64,000 nt of DNA from CAVVPY01 sp963750295. GTDB lineage: Bacteria; Actinomycetota; Actinomycetes; Mycobacteriales; Jatrophihabitantaceae. A program made the position numbers and the translations under genes. Each line of letters starts with the position of its first letter. Within the stretch, counting starts at the first letter, position 1. The notes below the pieces were generated by a model that did no database searches, was not told where the DNA came from, and saw only the letters and a list, made by a program, of their open reading frames with translations. This document shows, one piece after another, positions 8,887 to 16,734 of this stretch. The DNA lies in NCBI GenBank assembly GCA_963750295.1, contig CAVVPY010000005.1, forward strand, positions 276,841 to 340,840, read 5' to 3'.

Positions 8887-8928
8887 CGGACCTCCGTTCG
8901 CACCGTAACCGATCACGCCATCCAACGA

Positions 8929-9423
8929 TTACCCGCCCGCGGCCCGTCCGAACCAACGGCGCCGCGGGGTGGCGGCCGGCTTCTCAGGTACCGGTTGGCG
9001 CTGCGGCGGGGCTGCGGTTGCCCGAGCCGCCCGCCACTTCGTCAGCGCCGCCTCGACGTTGACGGTCCGGACGCGCAACGGCGGGCCCTGCTGCGGCGCG
9101 CGGTGTGCCGCCCGGATGCGGTCGTTGAGCTCAAGGACGCACGTGCGGACCCGCGTCTCGGACGCCAGCGCCGCAAGCCGCTCGGGCAGGTCCTCGACCT
9201 CCTTGGCCAGCGCGAGCTGCGGCGGCAGGACGGCGGCCACCTCGACCTCTTCGCGGCGCAGGTAGTCGGCCACCCAGTCCAGCTCGCCGCGCGGCTGGTC
9301 GATGTCGGGGATCGGTTTGCCCTTACCGGGCAGATCGTCGAACTCGCCGCGGCGCTGCGCGGTGCTGATCTGGCCTTCGATCCAGTCGGGGAAGGACACC
9401 TGGCCGGGCTTGCGGGTCGTCAC
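8929..9423 (-). CDS. DUF1992 (DnaJ homologue C28-like) protein
   Basis: This 164-residue protein has the DUF1992 signature: WIEGQI near residue 14, then RGEFDDLPGKGKPIPD and LDWVADYLRREE. The central part is helical and charged. The C-terminus is basic and Pro/Ala-rich (RRRWFGRAAGG). The function of this family in bacteria is unknown, and the relation to human DNAJC28 is by this domain only. The GTG start follows GGAGGTACCCGCC. It lies 42 bp upstream of fdhA on the same strand, so some read-through into fdhA is possible. Confidence 0.87.
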   Translation of the reverse strand: MTTRKPGQVSFPDWIEGQISTAQRRGEFDDLPGKGKPIPDIDQPRGELDWVADYLRREEVEVAAVLPPQLALAKEVEDLPERLAALASETRVRTCVLELNDRIRAAHRAPQQGPPLRVRTVNVEAALTKWRAARATAAPPQRQPVPEKPAATPRRRWFGRAAGG

Positions 9424-9486
9424 GGCGGGTACCTCCGATCACGATCGAGCCTAGTGGCGGTCCAGCCCGGTGTTCGGTCGCCGTGC

Positions 9487-10808
9487 TCAGCCGAGGGGGT
9501 CGTGGGCGTGGTTGCGTCGGGGTTGTCGGGTGGGGTCGATGTGGGCGGGTGGGATCCAGTGGGGGTGGCCGTGGAGCATGACGCAGGTCCAGCCCATGGC
9601 GTGGAATTCGGGGTGGTGGATCAGGCAGAGCAGGGCGGCGTTGGTGATGGCGGTGGGGCCGCCTTTCGCGTGGTCGGTGACGTGGTGGGCTTGGCAGTGT
9701 GCGGGTGGCGCGTCGCAGCCGGGGAACGAACAGCCTTGGTCGCGGGCGATCAGGGCCAGTCGTTGGCCTTCGGTGAACAGCCTCGCGGTGGGGGTCCACG
9801 CGCGAACGGAGGTGGCTCGGCCGGGCCCGGTGCGGTCGAGGATGACGCCGAGGTGGCGGGCGTCGCGGGCGGCCCAGTGTTGGGCTTGGGTGGCGGGGAT
9901 GAGGGCGCCGTGGCGGTGCGGGCCAGGCCGGTGCCGGTGGTGAGTTGGTCGCGGGTCATGGTGAGGATGACGGTGGTGGCGATGCCGCCGCAGGTGGGCA
10001 GGTCGCCGGCGGCCAGGGTGCGGTGCAGGACGTGGTGCAGGGCGTCGTGGCGGCGTTGGCCGGCGGTGCGCTGGTCCGGGACGCGGATGCCGTCCTGCTC
10101 GACGGGTCGGGGTGCGGCCAGGGTGTCGAGCACGGTGCGCAGTTTTTCGGCGCATTCGGCGTCCAGGTCGCCCTCGAGGTGGGCCGAGCCGTCCGGGCGG
10201 GGGTGCAGGTCGAGGTAGCGGTGCCGGCGCCGGTAGGCGTAATCCTTGAGCGTGCCGTCCGGGTCCAGGGTGTCGCTGATCCGGCGGGCGATGGTGGCCA
10301 GCGTGGCCGGGTCGAACTGGCGCGCCTGCTCGACCAGCACCTGCTCGACCGTCTCTTCATGGGCGACGCGGACACCATCGGGCAGGTGCTCGATGGTGTC
10401 GATGATGAGCGCGGCGTGCCGTTCGGAGATCTCACCGGCGCCCTGCGCGGCGGCGACCTGCGGGTAGATCGGGGCGAGCGCCTCACCGGACAGCGCGCGG
10501 CGCGGCCCGGCCGCCTCGGCGGCCCGCACCCGGGCGCGTGCCTCACCCGGCGGCACCCGCAGCACCTGGCGCACCAGCGCCGTCATCGACGCCGCCCCGC
10601 AGGTGTGGTCCAGGTGCCGCGCGGCCGCTTCGCTCACCACGGCGTGGTCGACGGCGGCGAGCCGGCGCCGCACGGTCTCGGCCCCGCGCCACAGCTCGAG
10701 CAGGTGGTCGTCCGAGAGGCCGATCACATCGGCGCCCAGCAGGTCGTCGATGGCCGAGTGCAGCCGGGCCAGCAGCGCCGCCCCCGCATCCACCACCGCT
10801 GCACTCAT
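9487..10808 (-). CDS. DUF222/HNH endonuclease-domain protein (frameshifted in this sequence)
   Basis: The N-terminal about 300 residues are a DUF222 domain (LSDDHLLELWRGAETVRRRL onward). In another frame the C-terminus carries an HNH motif, AHHVTDHAKGGPT...NAALLCLIHH, with the cysteines of CSFPGC. The frame changes near 9920, where GCCAC would need one more C to continue as GALIPATQ. These proteins are multicopy in actinomycetes and are often diversified. Whether this copy is broken or the base is a sequencing error cannot be decided here. The ATG at 10806-10808 sits seven bases after a -10 box, suggesting leaderless translation. Confidence 0.85.
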
Positions 10809-10815
10809 ACGTTCT

Positions 10816-10845
10816 AATCTAGCTGTCCGATCAGACACCTGTCAA
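10816..10845 (-). promoter_or_regulatory. Sigma70-type promoter of the DUF222/HNH gene
   Basis: On the minus strand TTGACA (10845-10840) is followed by an 18-base spacer and TAGATT (10821-10816). The start codon ATG lies seven bases downstream of the -10 box, so transcription would begin at or next to the A of ATG. This favours ATG 10808 over an in-frame GTG at 10838 that would lie within the promoter. Confidence 0.7.
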
Positions 10846-10866
10846 GGCGGTGACAGCGACCCAGAC

Positions 10867-11211
10867 CTACGGGTTCTGGGCCAGGCCGATCACGTTGCCG
10901 TCCGCGTCCTGGACGGTGGCGATCCGCTTGCCGCCACCGACGTCGGTCGGCTCCTGGACCGTCTTGGCCCCGGCGTCGACCAGCGCCGCCAGCCCGGCGT
11001 CGATGTCGTCGACGTCGAAGTAGCCGACCGGTCCGGTCATGCCCTTGGCGTGCCCGTTCGGGTCGAGACCGACGTCCTGGCCGTTGATCCGGTACCCGAC
11101 GTAGTAGGGCTCGTCCATGATCGGATCGGTGCCGAGCAGGGCGCCGTAGGTCGCCTTCGCGCTGTCGATGTCGCGCACCGGGAAGATGATCGTGTTCAGG
11201 ATGGGGGGCAT
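10867..11211 (-). CDS. VOC-family (glyoxalase/bleomycin-resistance fold) protein
   Basis: This 114-residue protein has one VOC module: an opening ILNTIIFPVRDIDSAKATYGALLG, a central GYFDVDDIDAGLAALVDAG, and an end VQDADGNVIGLAQ with the usual late glutamate replaced by Gln. The start ATG at 11209-11211 follows AAAGGACC. VOC proteins are often metal-dependent dioxygenases, glyoxalases or resistance proteins, and the substrate cannot be inferred. It diverges from an ECF sigma factor gene 68 bp away, so the two may share a promoter region. Confidence 0.85.
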   Translation of the reverse strand: MPPILNTIIFPVRDIDSAKATYGALLGTDPIMDEPYYVGYRINGQDVGLDPNGHAKGMTGPVGYFDVDDIDAGLAALVDAGAKTVQEPTDVGGGKRIATVQDADGNVIGLAQNP

Positions 11212-11279
11212 GGCCGGTCCTTTCGTCACAACGTCCCGCACGGGATCGTCACTGCTATGACGGACGTCAGGCGAAGGAT

Positions 11280-12137
11280 GTGACCGTGGACCAGGACGAC
11301 TGGCTGGCACAGCAGTTCGAGACGCACCGGCGTGACCTGCGCGCGGTCGCCCTGCGGATGCTGGGTTCCTCGAGCGAGGCCGACGACGCGGTCCAGGAAG
11401 CCTGGTTACGCCTGCACCGCAGCGACTCGGAATCCATCGAGAACCTCGGCGGCTGGTTGCGGACCGTGGTGTCGCGGGTGTGCCTGGACCTGCTGCGCGC
11501 GCGGGCGAGCCGGCGCGAGGATCCGTTCGACGAGGTCCCCGAGCCCGCGGCGGGCTCGGATCCGGAACACGACGTGCTGCTCGCCGACTCGCTCGGCCCC
11601 GCCCTGCTCGTGGTGCTCGACACGCTGGCCCCGGCGCAGCGGCTGGCGTTCGTCCTGCACGACCTGTTCGCCGTCCCCTTCGACGAGATCGCCGAGATCG
11701 TCGACCGCACGCCCGCCGCGACGCGCCAGCTCGCCAGCAGGGCGCGGCGCCGCGTGCAGGGGGCGTCCGCGATGTCGGCCGAGACCGGCCGGCGCCGTGA
11801 GATCGTCGCTGCGTTCCTTGCGGCCTCCCGTGACGGTGATTTCGGTGCGCTGCTCGCCCTGCTGGACCCGGATGTCGTGCTGCGTGCCGATGCCGCGGCG
11901 GTGACCGCGGGTGCCGAGGCGATCGTGCGCGGGGCGGCAGCGGTCGCCGAGACCTTCGCCGGCCGGGCCCGGGCGGCTCGTCCGGTGACGATCGACGGTG
12001 CGGCCGGCCTGGTATGGACGCGTGGTGGTGCGCCCCAGGTCGTGTTCGAGTTCGCCTTCGACGGCGACACGATCGCGGCGATCGACCTGGTGGCCGATCC
12101 GGGCGTCCTTGCGGCGATCGAGCTCGACTACGCCTGA
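11280..12137 (+). CDS. ECF sigma factor with C-terminal NTF2/SnoaL-like domain (SigJ/ECF41-like)
   Basis: The 285-residue protein has sigma region 2 (FETHRRDLRAVALRMLGSSSEADDAVQEAWLRL), region 4 (LDTLAPAQRLAFVLHDLFAVPFDEIAEIVDRT), and from about residue 170 an NTF2-like domain (RREIVAAFLAASRDGDFGALLALLDPDVVLRAD). This layout is that of ECF41/SigJ sigma factors, where the extra domain modulates activity in place of a separate anti-sigma factor. The start is a GTG after GGCGAAGGAT. It diverges from the VOC gene, a plausible target. Its end overlaps the convergent PrmC-like gene by about 10 bp. Confidence 0.88.
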   Translation: MTVDQDDWLAQQFETHRRDLRAVALRMLGSSSEADDAVQEAWLRLHRSDSESIENLGGWLRTVVSRVCLDLLRARASRREDPFDEVPEPAAGSDPEHDVLLADSLGPALLVVLDTLAPAQRLAFVLHDLFAVPFDEIAEIVDRTPAATRQLASRARRRVQGASAMSAETGRRREIVAAFLAASRDGDFGALLALLDPDVVLRADAAAVTAGAEAIVRGAAAVAETFAGRARAARPVTIDGAAGLVWTRGGAPQVVFEFAFDGDTIAAIDLVADPGVLAAIELDYA

Positions 12138-12904
12138 GGCCGCTGCCCGGTGACGACGGTCGCGCCGCGCTCGTCGTCGCGCAGCACCGAGGCGTCGAGC
12201 CCGTCCCCGGCGAGGATCGCCGCCGCGGTCCGCGCCTGAAGCAGGCTGGTCTCGGTCAGCAGCCGACCGCCGGGCGCCAGCCACTGCGCCGCCGCTGCGC
12301 TCACCCGGCGCAGCACATCCAGCCCGTCCGAGCCGCCGTCGAGGGTGGCGCGCGGTTCGTGCTCGCGTGCCTCCGGTGGCATCAGCGCGATCTCGTCGCT
12401 CGGCACGTACGGGACGTTCGCGGCGAGCAGGTCGATGCGCCCGCGAAGCTCTGCGGGCAGCGCGGCGTACAGGTCCCCTTCGTGCACCCGCGTCCCGGGT
12501 GGCACGTTGCGCCGCGCGTAGTCGAGCGCGGCCGGGTCGACGTCCGCGGCGTGCAGGCGCACGTCCGGCAGCCGCGCGGCGATCGCGCTGCCGATCGCTC
12601 CCGCGCCGCAGCACAGGTCGACGACGACCGAGCCCCCGAACGCGACGGCCTGGTCGACGAGGAACTCGGTGCGCCGGCGCGGCACGAACACGCCCGGGCC
12701 GACGGCCACCCGTGCGCCGCAGAACTCCACCCAACCGAGGACGTGCTCGAGGGGCTCACCGCGGACCCGACGACGGACGAGGGTCTCGACGTGGCCCGGC
12801 GCGGTTACCAGCAGCCGCGCCTCGTCCTCGGCGAACACGCAGCCCGCCGCTCGCAGCCGCGTCACGATCGCCTCGATGTCCGTTGAAATCCTCCGCGTTA
12901 CCAA
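12128..12904 (-). CDS. PrmC/HemK-related SAM methyltransferase (TIGR03704-like)
   Basis: This protein of about 258 residues has a Rossmann-fold methyltransferase core: VVVDLCCGAGAIGSAIAARL, DVDPAALDYARRN, and the catalytic-type motif NVPYVP. True PrmC enzymes have NPPY, so the second Pro is replaced by Val, as in the PrmC-related family TIGR03704. The substrate is unknown, although glutamine N5 methylation is the assumption for this family. The start is uncertain: TTG at 12904 is used here, and a GTG about 40 bases further in is possible. It faces away from a DUF3253 gene. Confidence 0.82.
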   Translation of the reverse strand: MVTRRISTDIEAIVTRLRAAGCVFAEDEARLLVTAPGHVETLVRRRVRGEPLEHVLGWVEFCGARVAVGPGVFVPRRRTEFLVDQAVAFGGSVVVDLCCGAGAIGSAIAARLPDVRLHAADVDPAALDYARRNVPPGTRVHEGDLYAALPAELRGRIDLLAANVPYVPSDEIALMPPEAREHEPRATLDGGSDGLDVLRRVSAAAAQWLAPGGRLLTETSLLQARTAAAILAGDGLDASVLRDDERGATVVTGQRPQA

Positions 12905-13010
12905 GTTGGTGCAGTCCGAATCTGCACGTTAGCCGCGAAAGTGCGCACCGGCGACGGGATTGGGTCGCCGTGCTGCCGACCGTGCACGCCGCAGGGCAGA
13001 CAATGTCGAT

Positions 13011-13310
13011 GTGCCCCAAGGCGATGCGGTCCACCGACTGGTGCGGCACCCCGATTCGCGACCGACCGATCTCGACCACCTGCTCGAGACCGCGATCCGG
13101 CAACTGCTCGCGTCGCGGGCCGGGACGATCTGCCCGTCCGACGTCGCCCGCGCCGTCGGGACCGCCCAGTCGTGGCGGGTGCTGATGGAGCCGGCCCGCC
13201 AGGCTGCCTGCCGCCTCGTCGCTTCCGGGGAGGTCGAGATCACCCAGCGCGACTGCGTCGTCGACCCTGCCCTCGCGCGCGGGCCGGTCCGCATCCGCCG
13301 CGTCCACTGA
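13011..13310 (+). CDS. DUF3253 small protein
   Basis: This 99-residue protein contains LLETAIRQLLASRAGTICPSDVARAVG and WRVLMEPARQAACRLVASGEVEITQ, the two conserved halves of DUF3253, a winged-helix-like domain common in bacteria. GTG at 13011 was taken as the start because the earlier in-frame part does not resemble the family. No enzymatic residues are evident. The function is unknown, and DNA or RNA binding is an inference from the predicted fold. It converges on a GNAT gene. Confidence 0.8.
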   Translation: MPQGDAVHRLVRHPDSRPTDLDHLLETAIRQLLASRAGTICPSDVARAVGTAQSWRVLMEPARQAACRLVASGEVEITQRDCVVDPALARGPVRIRRVH

Positions 13311-13353
13311 TCGCGGCTTTCAGGTTCTGGTTCGGTGCCGGCGCTTGTCAGCC

Positions 13354-13902
13354 TCAGCCCAGCCGCCGAGCGTGGAGCAGGGCGTGCGTGTGCTCGTCGT
13401 GCCAGCGTCCGTCCCCGTATCGGTGCGACGCGCGATGCCGCCCCTCGAGCGCGTAACCGGCGGTCGTGGCGGTGCGGCACGATCCGGCGTTCTCGACTGC
13501 GTGGAAGAGTTCCACCCGGCTGACGCCGAGTTCGGTGAGGGCGTAATCGCTGGCCAGCTGCAGGGCGGCGCTGGCAACCCCGTGCCCCCGGTGCGGCGGC
13601 GAGACCCAGAAGCCGACCTCGGCCGTCTCCTGCACGTGGTCGAGATGGAACAGCGAGATCGATCCGAGGACACCGGCCGGGCCGGTGGCCGCGACGACCG
13701 CCCAACTCGCGTGCGTGCCGTCCGACCAGTCTGCTCGGGCGAGACACCAGTCCGCGGCGGAACCGGTGAGCGGGTTCCACAGCGCGATCAGCGGATCGCT
13801 GCAGGCGGCGGCGACCTGCGCTGCGTCCGCCGAGGTCCATCCCCGCAACGTCACGTGCTCGCCTGCGACGGTCGTCGGTGTTCGCGCAGGTGTCGGTCTC
13901 AT
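13354..13902 (-). CDS. GNAT acetyltransferase (RimJ/RimL-type)
   Basis: The 182-residue protein has the GNAT acetyl-CoA loop as VSPPHRGHGVASAALQLASDYAL, matching the R/Q-x-x-G-x-G/A pattern, with the preceding AEVGFWV strand and the following RVELFHAVENAGSCRTATTAGY segment seen in RimJ/RimL enzymes. This class acetylates ribosomal protein N-termini, aminoglycosides or small amines, and the target is not evident. It stands alone between the convergent DUF3253 gene and dnaB. Confidence 0.87.
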   Translation of the reverse strand: MRPTPARTPTTVAGEHVTLRGWTSADAAQVAAACSDPLIALWNPLTGSAADWCLARADWSDGTHASWAVVAATGPAGVLGSISLFHLDHVQETAEVGFWVSPPHRGHGVASAALQLASDYALTELGVSRVELFHAVENAGSCRTATTAGYALEGRHRASHRYGDGRWHDEHTHALLHARRLG

Positions 13903-13971
13903 CGCCGCCCCTCGTGGGGTTCGCTCTTGTTACGGACGTCGACATTCTCACCGACGCGGCGGCGCCGCAGG

Positions 13972-15354
13972 TCAGCTGGGCATGTCGGCGAAGCGGCTGT
14001 AGCGACCCTGGAAGGCCACTGGGCAGGTCGCAGTCGGCCCGTTGCGGTGCTTGGCCAGGATCAGGTCCGCCTCGCCGGCCCGTTCGGTCTCGGGCTCGTA
14101 CAGGTCCGGACGGTGCACCAGCAGCACGACGTCCGAGTCCTGCTCGATGCTGCCGGATTCGCGCAGGTCCGACAGCAGCGGCTTCTTGTCGGTGCGCTGT
14201 TCGGGACCACGGTTGAGCTGCGAGAGCGCGACCACCGGCACTTCGAGTTCCTTCGCCAGCAGCTTCATCGCGCGGGAGAACTCGCTGACCTCCTGCTGGC
14301 GGGACTCGACGCGCTTGCCGCTCGTCATCAGCTGCAGGTAGTCGATCACCACCAGTTGCAGGTCGTTGCGCTGGCGCAGCCGCCGCGCCTTGGCCCGGAT
14401 CTCCATCATCGTCAGGTTCGGCGAATCGTCGATGAACAGCGGCGCCTCGGCCAATTCGCTGGAGCGCCGTGCCAGCCGCGTCCAGTCCTGGTCACTCATG
14501 TGCCCTGAGCGCATGTTCTGAAGCGACACCGTCGCCTCGGCCGAGAACAGCCGCATCATGATCTCGACCTTGCTCATCTCGAGGGAGAAGATCACCGTCG
14601 GCTTGCCGTTCTTGATGGCCGCAGTCCGGGCGAAGTCCAGTGCCAGCGTGCTCTTGCCGCTGCCGGGTCGGCCGGCGATGGTGATCATCTGTCCCGGGTG
14701 CAGGCCGTTGGTGTATTCGTCGAGCTGCGCGAACCCGGTCGGGATGCCGGTGCCTACGCCGCCGGTCGAGGAGATCTTGTCGATCTCGTCGAGGGTCGAC
14801 TGCAGCAGTGACTGGATGTGGACGTAGTCCTCGCTCATCCGCCGCTCGGTCACGTCGTAGATCTCGGCCTGGGCGCGGTCGACGACCTCGTCCACCGTCC
14901 CGACGATCTCGGTCGAGCCGGACGCCGTCTCGTAGCCCATCTGCACGATCCGGGTGCCTGCCACGACGAGGCGGCGCAGCGTCGCGCGTTCGGCGACGAT
15001 CTGCGCGTAGTAGGCGGCGTTGGCCGGGGTCGGCACGATCGAGATCAGCGTGTGCAGCCCGTCCCCACCGCCGACCCGGGTGAGTTGCCCCGAACGCGTC
15101 AGTTCGTTGGCGACGGTGATCGCGTCAGCCGGCTCACCGCGTGAGAACAGGTCGATGATCGCGTCGTAGATCAGCTGGTGTGCGGGCCGGTAGAAGTCCC
15201 CCGGACGGATCACCTCGACGACGTCGGCGATCGCGTCCTTGGACAGCATCATCGAGCCCAGGACCGACTGCTCGGCCTCGATGGACTGTGGCGGAGTGCG
15301 GTCGTACCCGGACGGATCGGATGCCGGAGGGCGCGCCTCGCTCGCCAGCGTCAT
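13972..15354 (-). CDS. dnaB: DnaB, replicative DNA helicase
   Basis: DnaB is the hexameric helicase that unwinds DNA at the replication fork. The 460-residue protein has the N-terminal DnaB domain (PPQSIEAEQSVLGSMML), a linker, and a RecA-like C-terminal domain with Walker A GRPGSGKST, Walker B LVVIDYLQLM, and SQLNRGPEQR as the DNA-loop and arginine region. There is no intein, unlike in many actinomycete dnaB genes. The ATG at 15352-15354 is preceded by AGGAGG and is preferred over a start 54 bases upstream. It is the distal gene after rpsF-ssb-rpsR-rplI but is separated from them by a strong hairpin and about 650 bp. Confidence 0.97.
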   Translation of the reverse strand: MTLASEARPPASDPSGYDRTPPQSIEAEQSVLGSMMLSKDAIADVVEVIRPGDFYRPAHQLIYDAIIDLFSRGEPADAITVANELTRSGQLTRVGGGDGLHTLISIVPTPANAAYYAQIVAERATLRRLVVAGTRIVQMGYETASGSTEIVGTVDEVVDRAQAEIYDVTERRMSEDYVHIQSLLQSTLDEIDKISSTGGVGTGIPTGFAQLDEYTNGLHPGQMITIAGRPGSGKSTLALDFARTAAIKNGKPTVIFSLEMSKVEIMMRLFSAEATVSLQNMRSGHMSDQDWTRLARRSSELAEAPLFIDDSPNLTMMEIRAKARRLRQRNDLQLVVIDYLQLMTSGKRVESRQQEVSEFSRAMKLLAKELEVPVVALSQLNRGPEQRTDKKPLLSDLRESGSIEQDSDVVLLVHRPDLYEPETERAGEADLILAKHRNGPTATCPVAFQGRYSRFADMPS

Positions 15355-15720
15355 GGACGCCCGCCCTCCTGGTCTTCGCTTCGCCGTCGCACGCTCGTAC
15401 GGTGACACCGCCCCACGACAGTTTCACCGGTTCCACCGGATACCGTTCCGCTCGACCCCGGCGCTCGCGGCAACTCGTGCACGTTAGAGGTGCGCACATT
15501 GGCTGGGCAAACCCAGCTGTGGGCACCGTTGTGGGTATCCGGTGGGTAAGCGAACCGCCTCTGTCTACAACCGGTGGACGACGCTGTGCATAGGTGATCT
15601 GCGCAGGCCTGAGCTGCGTCCGGAGGCCAGGATCGGTCAGCCGTCCGTCGTCCACGGGCTGTGTACAACAGAAAAACTCGCGAGGTGCGGCGTGTCGCGG
15701 AAGCGGAGTCGCGGCGGGTC
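15355..15720. other. Gene-free region upstream of dnaB with DnaA-box-like sequences
   Basis: No credible coding sequence was found here. The stretch contains TGTGTACAA at 15660-15668, whose complement TTGTACACA fits the DnaA-box pattern TTRTNCACA, and TGTCTACAA at 15562-15570 with one mismatch. Weaker relatives such as GTTGTGGGTA (15529-15538) and GCTGTGGGCA (15517-15526) are nearby. The dnaB promoter must lie here or just to the right. DnaA control of dnaB would be plausible but is inference. Confidence 0.45.
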
Positions 15721-15881
15721 CGCTCGAGTGACGGATCCGGGTGGGCTCGGCGCGGGCTCAGCTTCGCTCGAGTGACGGATCCGGGTGTTGGGAGACGGGG
15801 TATTCGCCGTCTCTGATCTTCGCGACTCGTCACTCGACGCGGCGAGCCGTCACTCGACGCGCGGAACCGTCACTCGACGCG
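15721..15881. repeat. Array of five copies of CGTCACTCGA, two inverted
   Basis: Two 23-bp direct repeats at 15721-15743 and 15765-15787 each contain TCGAGTGACG. Three 14-bp repeats, CGTCACTCGACGCG, lie at 15828-15841, 15848-15861 and 15868-15881, exactly 20 bp apart. The core CGTCACTCGA is the inverse of TCGAGTGACG, so five copies exist in two opposed groups. No open frame of interest covers them. They could be operator sites or a degenerate mobile repeat. Confidence 0.75.
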
Positions 15882-15911
15882 CGCGCTGGGAATCGGCCCG
15901 GGACGAGCGCC

Positions 15912-15950
15912 GGCCCGGGCACCGCTCCGTGCGGGAGCGGTACCCGGGCC
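15912..15950. terminator. Long GC-rich hairpin between rplI and dnaB
   Basis: GGCCCGGGCACCGCTCC pairs with GGAGCGGTACCCGGGCC around a short loop, with one G-T position. There is no U tract, as is usual for actinomycete intrinsic terminators. It lies just after the rplI stop and probably ends the rpsF-ssb-rpsR-rplI transcript. Confidence 0.7.
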
Positions 15951-15957
15951 CAGAGTG

Positions 15958-16016
15958 CAGCTCAGCCGGCAATCCAGCTCAGCCGGCAATCCAGCTCAGC
16001 CGGCAATCCAGCTCAG
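15958..16016. repeat. 17-bp tandem repeat at the rplI stop
   Basis: CAGCTCAGCCGGCAATC is repeated three times (15958-15974, 15975-15991, 15992-16008), followed by a partial fourth copy, CAGCTCAG, that includes the rplI stop codon complement. It seems to have grown by slippage from the gene's end. Confidence 0.85.
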
Positions 16017-16459
16017 ATGGCGGTGACGGTCAGAGGGACCGACGCGACCACGTCCGGGTGCAGATCGACGGTGACGACATGCGCGCCGGCAGTCTTGATG
16101 TGTCCCGGCAGCTGAATGCGCTTCTTGTCCAGCACCGGCCCACCGGCGGTCTTCACCGCGGCCGCGACGTCGGTCGTGGTGACCGAGCCGAACAGCCGAC
16201 CGTCCTTGCCCGCACGCGCTTCGAGCGACACCGACAGCTTCTCGAGGTCGGCCTTGATCTCGCGTGCGTGCGACAGGTCGCGGATCTCGCGGGTGTCGCG
16301 CGCCCGCCGGATCTGCACGATCTGCTTCTCGGCACCTTTGGTCCACAGGATCGCGGCACCGCGCGGGACGAGGAAGTTGCGCCCGTAGCCGTCGGCCACC
16401 TCGACAACGTCCCCGGCCAGGCCGAGGCCTGCGACCTCTCGGGTCAGGATGAGTTTCAC
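16013..16459 (-). CDS. rplI: Ribosomal protein bL9
   Basis: bL9 is a 50S protein bridging domains at the base of the L1 stalk. The 148-residue product has the N-terminal L9 motif MKLILTREVAGLGLAGDVVEVADGYGRNFLVP, a long connecting helix, and a C-terminal domain with GRLFGSVTTTDVAAAV and HVVTVDLHPDV. The length is normal. It is last in the rpsF-ssb-rpsR-rplI order common near actinomycete origins and lies 14 bp after rpsR. Confidence 0.97.
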   Translation of the reverse strand: MKLILTREVAGLGLAGDVVEVADGYGRNFLVPRGAAILWTKGAEKQIVQIRRARDTREIRDLSHAREIKADLEKLSVSLEARAGKDGRLFGSVTTTDVAAAVKTAGGPVLDKKRIQLPGHIKTAGAHVVTVDLHPDVVASVPLTVTAI

Positions 16460-16473
16460 AGCAGTCTCCCCGG

Positions 16474-16710
16474 TCAGCGCGTGGTCGAGGTGTACGGCAG
16501 CAGGGCCATCTCACGGGCGTTCTTGATGGCCCGGGCGAGCTGACGCTGCTGCTGCGAGGTCACGCCGGTAACCCGGCGTGCGCGGATCTTGCCGCGGTCG
16601 GACACGAAGCGGCGAAGCAGCGTGGTGTCCTTGTAGTCGATGTACTCGATCTTGGCCGCGAGCAGCGGATTCGTCTTCTTCTTGGGCTTGCGAATGGGTG
16701 GCTTGGGCAT
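16474..16710 (-). CDS. rpsR: Ribosomal protein bS18, zinc-independent (C-minus) form
   Basis: bS18 is a 30S protein that pairs with bS6. The 78-residue product is recognisable by IEYIDYKDTTLLRRFVSDRG and the C-terminal NAREMALLPYTSTTR. The zinc ligands of C-plus S18 proteins, a CxxC near residue 13 and a later Cys/His pair, are replaced (KKKTNPLLAAK and GVTSQQQRQ), so this is a C-minus protein. It lies in the housekeeping operon next to ssb and not at a separate zinc-regulated locus. It sits 24 bp downstream of ssb. Confidence 0.96.
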   Translation of the reverse strand: MPKPPIRKPKKKTNPLLAAKIEYIDYKDTTLLRRFVSDRGKIRARRVTGVTSQQQRQLARAIKNAREMALLPYTSTTR

Positions 16711-16734
16711 GGTGTCGTCTCCTGGATTACCGGA

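Noticed and set aside
15355..15950. Chromosomal origin oriC
   Set aside because: Only one good and one near-match DnaA box were seen, and dnaA and dnaN are absent. The rpsF-ssb-rpsR-rplI-dnaB order is often near the origin but does not define it.
15721..16016. CRISPR array
   Set aside because: Repeats are too short or directly adjacent without variable spacers of uniform length, and there are no cas genes.
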